Assembly: GCA_005879205.1 (NCBI GenBank)
Contig: VBLD01000098.1
Location: forward strand, 1 to 9,489
Direction of reading: 5' to 3'
DNA length: 9,489 nucleotides
Origin: Deltaproteobacteria bacterium
Lineage (GTDB): Bacteria > Desulfobacterota > Binatia > DP-6
Part shown: piece by piece, positions 5,597-9,489 of the stretch
How the letters are laid out: every line of letters begins with the position of its first letter
How positions within the stretch are numbered: the first letter of the stretch is position 1
The notes under the pieces: model-generated
What the model saw: the letters and a program-made list of their open reading frames with translations, nothing else
Told to the model about the DNA's origin: nothing
Databases searched by the model: none
Made by a program: the position numbers and the translations under genes

Positions 5597-7497
5597 TGGC
5601 GACGAGCTACACGGCGAAGGACATCCTGGTGCTCGAGGGCCTCGAGCCCGTGCGCCGGCGTCCCGGCATGTACATCGGGGGCGTCGACGCGACGGGGCTC
5701 CATCACCTCCTCTGGGAGATCGTCGACAACTCGGTCGACGAGGCGATGAACGGGCACGCCGACCGGATCACGGTCGTGCTCCACAAGGACGGCGCGTCGG
5801 CCACCGTGACCGACAACGGGCGCGGCATCCCCGTCGACCGGCACGCGCAGTACAAGAAGCCCGCGCTCGAGCTGATCCTCACGACGCTCCACGCAGGCGG
5901 GAAGTTCGAGGCGAAGAACTACTACCACTCGGGCGGGCTGCACGGCGTGGGCGCGTCGGTGGTGACGGCGCTCGCCGAGAAGCTCACGGCGCGCGTCAAG
6001 CGCGACGGCTTCGAATGGGAGCAGAGCTTCTCGCGCGGCAAGGCGACCGGCCCGCTCAAGAAGGTCGGTGCGGCGCGCGGCAGCGGCACGTCGATCTCCT
6101 TCCGGCCCGATCCCAAGATCTTCCCCGACGTCCGCTTCGACGCGAAGGTCGTCGCCGAGCGCCTCGAGGCCAAGGCCTACCTGCACGGTGGCCTCACCAT
6201 CGTCTTCCGCGACGAGGCGGCCGACGCCGAGGCGGTCTATCATTACGACGACGGCCTGAAGGCGTTCCTCGCCAGGATCGTCGGCGACGGCGCGCTCGGG
6301 GGCGAGCTGTTCACGTTCGCCAAGGAGCAGGACGGGCTGCACCTCGAGTGCGCGCTCGCCTGGACCGAGGAGACGACGGAGCGGGTCCAGTCCTACGTCA
6401 ACAGCATCCCGACCACCGCCGGCGGCGCGCACGAGAACGGCCTCAAGAGCGGGATCGTGAAGGCGGTGCGCAACTACGCGACCGTCCACAACCTCGTGCC
6501 GCGTGGTGTCGCGCTGACCGCCGACGACGTGCGCGAGGGTCTGGTGGTGCTGCTCGCGATCAAGATCCCGCAGCCGCAGTTCCAGGGGCAGACGAAGGAG
6601 CGTCTGAACAACGCCGAGGTGACGCCGGTCATCGACGCGATCGTGCGGAGCGCGCTCGAGAACGCGCTCAACGCCAACCGCACGGCGGGCGACGCGATGG
6701 CCGCGCGGGTAGTGCTGGCGTCGCGGGCGCGGAGCGCGTCCCGCGCTGCGGCCCAACAGGTGCAGCGCAAGGGGGCCGTCTCCCACCGGCTGAACCTCCC
6801 CGGCAAGCTCGCCGACTGCAGCTCCACCGACCCGAGCGAGTGCGAGCTCTTCATCGTCGAGGGCGACTCCGCCGGCGGCTCTGCCAAGCAGGGCCGGGAC
6901 CGGTCCTTCCAGGCGATCCTCCCGTTGCGCGGCAAGGTGCTGAACACCGAGCAGGCCTCGACCGCAAAGGTGCTCATCAACAAGGAGCTCTCGGACCTGG
7001 TCTCCGCCCTCGGCTGCGGCACCGGCAAGAGCTTCGACCCGGGCAAGCTCCGCTACCACAAGGTCTGCCTGCTGACGGACGCCGACTCCGACGGCAACCA
7101 CATCTGCACGCTGCTCCTCACCTTCTTCTATCGCCACCTCCCGGAGCTGATCCGCCAGGGCTACGTCTACATCGCGCAGCCGCCGCTCTACCGGGTCGAC
7201 ATCGGCAAGGAGGTCCACTGGTTGCGCGACGACGCCGAGAAGGACCGGCTGCTGTCGCGGCTGAACGGCAAGCGCGATCGCGTGCAGGTGACCCGCTTCA
7301 AGGGGCTCGGCGAGATGAACCCCGGGACGCTCAAGGAGACGACCCTCGACCCGGCGCGGCGCGCGCTCCTGCGCGTGGCGATCGCCGACGAGGCGGGCAC
7401 GGATCAGGCGATCCAGACGCTCATGGGCCGCGACGTGGCGCCGCGCTTCGCGTTCATCATGGAGCGTGCGGCGAAGGTGGAAGAGGTCGACATCTGA
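5596..7497 (+). CDS. parE: DNA topoisomerase IV subunit B (ParE/GyrB family)
   Basis: A 633-residue ATPase subunit of a type IIA topoisomerase, partner of the upstream A subunit. The GHKL ATP site is complete: EIVDNSVDEA with the general base Glu41 and Mg-binding Asn45, DNGRGIP (Asp73, Arg76), and GGLHGVG (113-119). The transducer domain includes the QTK loop (PQFQGQTKERL). The Toprim half has EGDSAGGSAKQGR (Glu422) and DADSDG (Asp495, Asp497, Asp499) for metal-dependent cleavage. The length is near 630 and there is no large insert, as in ParE and in short GyrB. The DADSDGNHICTLL sequence resembles ParE (DADSDGLHIATLL in E. coli) more than gyrase (DADVDGSHIRTLL). The ATG overlaps the parC stop, so the two subunits are translationally coupled. 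The order A then B is the reverse of some bacteria. The C-terminal tail (from GLGEMNPGTL) is intact. Confidence 0.9.
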   Translation: MATSYTAKDILVLEGLEPVRRRPGMYIGGVDATGLHHLLWEIVDNSVDEAMNGHADRITVVLHKDGASATVTDNGRGIPVDRHAQYKKPALELILTTLHAGGKFEAKNYYHSGGLHGVGASVVTALAEKLTARVKRDGFEWEQSFSRGKATGPLKKVGAARGSGTSISFRPDPKIFPDVRFDAKVVAERLEAKAYLHGGLTIVFRDEAADAEAVYHYDDGLKAFLARIVGDGALGGELFTFAKEQDGLHLECALAWTEETTERVQSYVNSIPTTAGGAHENGLKSGIVKAVRNYATVHNLVPRGVALTADDVREGLVVLLAIKIPQPQFQGQTKERLNNAEVTPVIDAIVRSALENALNANRTAGDAMAARVVLASRARSASRAAAQQVQRKGAVSHRLNLPGKLADCSSTDPSECELFIVEGDSAGGSAKQGRDRSFQAILPLRGKVLNTEQASTAKVLINKELSDLVSALGCGTGKSFDPGKLRYHKVCLLTDADSDGNHICTLLLTFFYRHLPELIRQGYVYIAQPPLYRVDIGKEVHWLRDDAEKDRLLSRLNGKRDRVQVTRFKGLGEMNPGTLKETTLDPARRALLRVAIADEAGTDQAIQTLMGRDVAPRFAFIMERAAKVEEVDI

Positions 7498-7508
7498 GGA
7501 GGACATCG

Positions 7509-7739
7509 ATGGCGCTCGCTCGTGCTCTCCTGCTCGCTCTGCTGGCATCCTGCCTGAGCTCCTGCATCCTGACCAAGTTCGCGACGACGCCGATGCGCCT
7601 CGGCGGCGCGGCGCTGGTCCTGGGCGGCGCCGTGGTGAGCCTGGCGCCGGCGGTCGGCAATCCGGCCAATGCGGCCCTCCTGAAGGCCGACTCGGCCATC
7701 AACACCACCGCCGACGAGATCGACGAGGCGCCTCTCTGA
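7509..7739 (+). CDS. Small lipoprotein, probably NF038104-like
   Basis: A 76-residue exported protein. The N-terminus is a lipoprotein signal (MALARALLLALLASCLSSC) with two possible lipoboxes, LASC (Cys15) and LSSC (Cys19). The following ILTKFATTPMRL and the ending INTTADEIDEAPL resemble small proteobacterial lipoproteins that I recall as the NF038104 family; this match is from memory. A Gly/Ala/Val-rich hydrophobic segment (about 31-50, LGGAALVLGGAVVSLAPAVG) would allow a second membrane contact. The AGGAGG ribosome-binding site (7497-7502) begins with the last base of the parE stop codon, and the start is 11 nt after it, so the gene is the third member of the parC operon. No function is known to me, and a link to chromosome segregation is not implied. 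It converges on the hemolysin III-like gene with a 22-nt gap. Confidence 0.8.
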   Translation: MALARALLLALLASCLSSCILTKFATTPMRLGGAALVLGGAVVSLAPAVGNPANAALLKADSAINTTADEIDEAPL

Positions 7740-7761
7740 GCAGCCGGGGGGTGAGCGTCCC

Positions 7762-8421
7762 TCAGGCGTGCGGTATCACGTAGAGCGCGACTAAGGCGAA
7801 GTGCGTCACCGCCGCGGCGACGACGAAGGCGTGAAACACCTCGTGGTAGCCGAAGACTGCGGGAACCGGGTCGGGACGGCGGAGTGCGTACACCGCCGCG
7901 CCCGCCGAGTAGAGGAGCCCGCCGAGCCCGAGCAGCGCCACGGCACCCCAGCCGACGTGCGCGACGAGCTCCGGGGCCGCCAGCACGCCGGTCCAGCCGA
8001 CGGCGACGTAGAGGAGCGCGCTCAGCCACTTCGGCGCGTCGAGCCAGAGAGCGTGGAGCGCGATGCCGACGAACGCGCCGCACCACGTGACCGTCAGGAG
8101 CAGCCGGGCGCGGCCGCCTGAAAGGACGAGCAGGCCGATCGGCGTGAAGGTGCCCGCGATCAGCACGCTGATCATCGCGTGATCGAGCCGCCCCATCCAG
8201 CGCCGCGTCGAAGCCGACCAGGTCACGCGATGAAAAAGCGCGCTCACGCCGAAGAGCGACACCAGGCTCCCGCCGTACACCATCGCGGCGACGACCGCGC
8301 GCCGGCTCGGGGCGGCGAGGACGAGACCCGCGGCGGCGACCAGGAAACCGAAGAAGGCGTACTGGTGCAGCACGCCGCGGAGCCGCGGCTTCACGCGTCG
8401 CGTGGCGTGACCCTCGCTCAC
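7762..8421 (-). CDS. Hemolysin III/PAQR-family membrane protein
   Basis: A 219-residue seven-helix membrane protein of the hemolysin III (YqfA/TrhA, adiponectin-receptor-like) family. Bacterial members are inner-membrane proteins implicated in membrane energetics and lipid homeostasis; the haemolysin name is historical. It starts with the family N-terminus KPRLRGVLHQYAFF. Putative Zn-binding and catalytic residues are in place: SALFH (Ser60, His64), RLDH (Asp80, His81) and the C-terminal HEVFH (His193, His197). About seven hydrophobic segments are visible. The start is a GTG at 8421 without a strong ribosome-binding site; a GTG at 8391 would remove ten residues and start just before KPRLRG. 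It lies downstream of the RelE toxin on the same strand, 120 nt away, and may have its own promoter. Substrate unknown. Confidence 0.9.
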   Translation of the reverse strand: MSEGHATRRVKPRLRGVLHQYAFFGFLVAAAGLVLAAPSRRAVVAAMVYGGSLVSLFGVSALFHRVTWSASTRRWMGRLDHAMISVLIAGTFTPIGLLVLSGGRARLLLTVTWCGAFVGIALHALWLDAPKWLSALLYVAVGWTGVLAAPELVAHVGWGAVALLGLGGLLYSAGAAVYALRRPDPVPAVFGYHEVFHAFVVAAAVTHFALVALYVIPHA

Positions 8422-8477
8422 GGGACGAGAGGGTTACCGGCGCCGCTCGCCAAAAGCAAACCGCGACGCGTCGACTC

Positions 8478-8514
8478 GCTGTTTCCCGCCGATCTGCTGT
8501 TTCGGGCTGTGTTC
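8478..8514. repeat. Three short direct repeats upstream of the hemolysin III-like gene
   Basis: GCTGTTTC occurs at 8478-8485 and 8496-8503, followed by the variant GCTGTGTTC at 8506-8514. Starts are 18 and 10 nt apart. On the - strand these read GAAACAGC, towards the gene at 8421. A CGACGCGTCG palindrome (8464-8473) lies next to them. They could be regulator sites for hemolysin III expression or chance; only the repetition is seen. Confidence 0.3.
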
Positions 8515-8541
8515 GTCCCTTCCGGGGGCACGACATCTTGC

Positions 8542-8811
8542 TTAATGTCGGCGGTAGGTGGTCGTCGTGCGGCGGACGATGTCGGCCACAACGACAACTC
8601 GTCGGTCAAAGTCGAGCTCGAAGATGATCCGCCAGTCGCCGACGCGGCGGCGAGCGGTGTTCGGAAGGCCGTGAAGGCGGACGGTGTTACCGCCGAGGGG
8701 ATCGACGGCCAGACGGTCGAGCTCGGCGAGGAGTCGGTCGCGCTCGTGCCGGGGTGCGCGCCGGATGCTTTTCTGGGCGCTTGAGGAGATCGAGACGGTC
8801 CAGCTCGGCAT
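8542..8811 (-). CDS. RelE/ParE-family toxin
   Basis: An 89-residue protein of the RelE/ParE superfamily; RelE members cleave mRNA in the ribosome and ParE members poison gyrase. The whole fold is present: MPSWTVSISSSAQKSIRRAP, a helix pair, VRLHGLPNTARRRVGDWRII (Arg56, Arg61), then FELDFDRRVVVVADIVRR and the C-terminal TTTTYRR (Tyr86). The RVGDWRI-Y pattern and basic patch suit an mRNA-interferase RelE rather than a gyrase poison, but that is inference. The ATG at 8811 has no obvious Shine-Dalgarno site and lies inside the antitoxin gene, which overlaps it by 125 nt in another frame, so translation is probably coupled. Its stop lies in a small hairpin (CGACAT at 8531-8536 with ATGTCG at 8545-8550) without a T-run. 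Confidence 0.88.
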   Translation of the reverse strand: MPSWTVSISSSAQKSIRRAPRHERDRLLAELDRLAVDPLGGNTVRLHGLPNTARRRVGDWRIIFELDFDRRVVVVADIVRRTTTTYRRH

Positions 8812-9034
8812 GGAGTTGGTCGAGGGTTACGTAGTCTCCGCGGCGGATTTCGGCTCGACCTTTCTGGATACCACGAAGCTCACCGGCAGTCGGCTTCGCG
8901 ACGGGGAGGAGGTAGAAGCGGAGCGCCTCGCGGACGAGTTCGGAGCGGGAGCGGTGTTCAAGTTTGCGGACCTTCTCAAGCTCCTGCGCTACGGCGGGCG
9001 GGAGTGAAATTGTAAACGTAGCTCTGGAACGCAT
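8687..9034 (-). CDS. Ribbon-helix-helix (CopG/MetJ-like) antitoxin
   Basis: Antitoxin for the RelE-type toxin, and likely repressor of the operon. From the ATG at 9034 it has 115 residues. Residues about 4-42 are a ribbon-helix-helix domain: RATFTISLPPAVAQELEKV forms the DNA-contact strand and helix, and RSRSELVREALRFYL is the second helix. Residues 43-75 form a linker with GDYVTLDQLHAEL. The last 40 residues are almost entirely Arg, Pro and Ala (KHPARTPARARPTPRR and onwards) and lie wholly within the toxin gene in a different frame. This makes the tail probably unstructured and read only because the toxin sequence lacks stops in that frame. A TTG at 9055 could add seven residues but lacks support. 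No clear ribosome-binding site precedes the ATG. Confidence 0.85.
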   Translation of the reverse strand: MRSRATFTISLPPAVAQELEKVRKLEHRSRSELVREALRFYLLPVAKPTAGELRGIQKGRAEIRRGDYVTLDQLHAELDRLDLLKRPEKHPARTPARARPTPRRARPSGRRSPRR

Positions 9035-9084
9035 GTGTTTCGAAAGAGGTCTCAAACGAGATTCGCAAACGGCCGGGAACGAAA

Positions 9085-9115
9085 CGGGTATTACCCGATG
9101 TTACTTCATAATACC
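9085..9115. promoter_or_regulatory. Inverted repeats, probable RHH antitoxin operator
   Basis: Two overlapping inverted repeats lie in the promoter. CGGGTA-T-TACCCG (9085-9097) is a perfect 13-bp palindrome with a single central base. GGTATTA (9087-9093) and TAATACC (9109-9115) form a second 7-bp pair spaced by 15 nt. The right arm overlaps the -10 element, and the first palindrome covers the early transcribed region just past the predicted start. This is the usual layout for repression by a ribbon-helix-helix antitoxin. Binding is inferred. Confidence 0.6.
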
Positions 9116-9135
9116 GAGGAGGGGCCCGGCGTCAA
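9108..9135 (-). promoter_or_regulatory. Sigma-70-type promoter for the RHH/RelE operon
   Basis: On the - strand, TTGACG (9135-9130, 5 of 6 consensus) and TATTAT (9113-9108, 5 of 6) are 16 nt apart, a strong match in this GC-rich DNA. Transcription would start near 9101, leaving a leader of about 66 nt before the ATG at 9034. The DNA between this promoter and the metH stop (9136-9275) shows nothing else that I can support. Confidence 0.6.
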
Positions 9136-9275
9136 GGGCAGCTAGAAGAAGGCCCCCGATCTCCGCCATCGAGACGGTCTGACGGAGGCGCTCGGTGATG
9201 GCGTGATCTTCCGTCGAGTCGTCAGCACGACAGCGAGGTCCGCGCCGAGCGGCGTACATCGTGGGCTGAGGGGGC

Positions 9276-9488
9276 TCAGGCGCCGGCGGCGAGCCGCCGC
9301 TCGAAGGCCTCGAGGTCGCCGGGCGGGATGACGAAGTAGCGGGCCTCGGGGTGGTGGAAGACGAGCGCCGAAACCGACGCCTCCGGATCCATCATGTAGC
9401 CCTCGGTCAGCCGGAGGCCGATCGCCGCCTCGACGTCGAGCACGCGGAAGAGCTTCTCCTGGTCCTCGAGCCGCGGGCAGGCCGGATA
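9276..9488 (-). CDS. metH: Cobalamin-dependent methionine synthase, C-terminal end (5' part outside window)
   Basis: The last 70 codons of a gene running off the right edge. The protein reads YPACPRLEDQEKLFRVL, then LRLTEGYMMDPEASVSALVFHHPEARYF, and ends RLAAGA. This is the end of the MetH activation domain: YPACP follows the AdoMet-binding Arg of the RxxxGYPACP motif, and SVSALVFHHPEARYF matches SVSGWYFSHPDSKYY of E. coli, including the conserved Tyr (here residue 51). This domain binds S-adenosylmethionine and reactivates oxidised cobalamin. The enzyme makes methionine from homocysteine and methyltetrahydrofolate. The frame has no stop up to the edge, and the C-terminus is slightly shorter than in E. 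coli. It implies B12 use in this organism. The upstream catalytic domains cannot be seen. Confidence 0.85.
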   Translation of the reverse strand, partial: YPACPRLEDQEKLFRVLDVEAAIGLRLTEGYMMDPEASVSALVFHHPEARYFVIPPGDLEAFERRLAAGA

Positions 9489-9489
9489 G

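Noticed and set aside
5197..7548. Long - strand open frame (783 codons) antisense to parE
   Set aside because: No motif and biased composition throughout; parE on the other strand has all family motifs.
6015..7739. 574-codon + strand frame ending with the lipoprotein
   Set aside because: Only the last 76 codons, starting at 7509 with their own ribosome-binding site and signal peptide, are real. The upstream part is a parE shadow.
8531..8550. CGACAT/ATGTCG hairpin at the RelE stop as a terminator
   Set aside because: Only 6 bp with an 8-nt loop and no T-run on the - strand. It is noted with the toxin but not called.
9218..9231. GTCGT/ACGAC inverted repeat downstream of metH as a terminator
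   Set aside because: Five base pairs, no T-run, and 45 nt past the stop; expected often by chance in this sequence.
9101..9259. Possible 52-codon - strand gene starting MYAARRGPRC
   Set aside because: No ribosome-binding site, no family, and it overlaps the well-supported promoter and operator of the RHH module.
1..9489. CRISPR arrays, tRNA or rRNA genes, insertion sequences, integrases
   Set aside because: I looked for regularly spaced repeats, cloverleaf-type sequences and transposase motifs and saw none.

Overview
The window is very GC-rich chromosomal DNA. Third codon positions are strongly G/C-biased, GTG starts are common and genes are tightly packed. A wax-ester-synthase-type acyltransferase, cobalamin-dependent methionine synthase, a paired topoisomerase IV operon and small type II toxin-antitoxin modules would suit a soil or sediment bacterium of the former Deltaproteobacteria (Myxococcota, Desulfobacterota, Binatota) or a similar phylum. 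That placement is inference; no rRNA or other marker in the window confirms it. Most of the content is ordinary housekeeping or accessory DNA, and I found no large undescribed system.

Layout. At the left, on the + strand, lie the 3' part of a WS/DGAT acyltransferase gene and an alpha/beta hydrolase, a probable lipid-metabolism pair. Convergent to them, on the - strand, is a Phd/YefM antitoxin with a VapC-like PIN toxin. A roughly 770-bp accessory gap follows. It holds a decayed + strand reading frame, a strong hairpin, and a compact - strand unit made of a sigma-54-like promoter, a Shine-Dalgarno site and a 79-codon orphan gene. Divergent from that unit is the core of the window, parC-parE-lipoprotein on the + strand, with parC and parE overlapping by 1 nt and the lipoprotein ribosome-binding site starting at the end of the parE stop codon. 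Convergent to this operon is a hemolysin III/PAQR-like membrane protein. Further right on the - strand is an RHH antitoxin/RelE-type toxin module with an unusually long (about 125 nt) out-of-phase gene overlap and a convincing autoregulated promoter. At the right edge is the 3' end of metH on the - strand, encoding the C-terminal activation domain.

How the parts work together. ParC and ParE would form one topoisomerase IV heterotetramer that decatenates chromosomes. The two toxin-antitoxin modules are independent, self-regulated cassettes placed between housekeeping genes. The acyltransferase/hydrolase pair probably acts on neutral lipids. The least explained element is the sigma-54-like orphan gene unit at 2856-3167, which I rank as the observation most worth checking.
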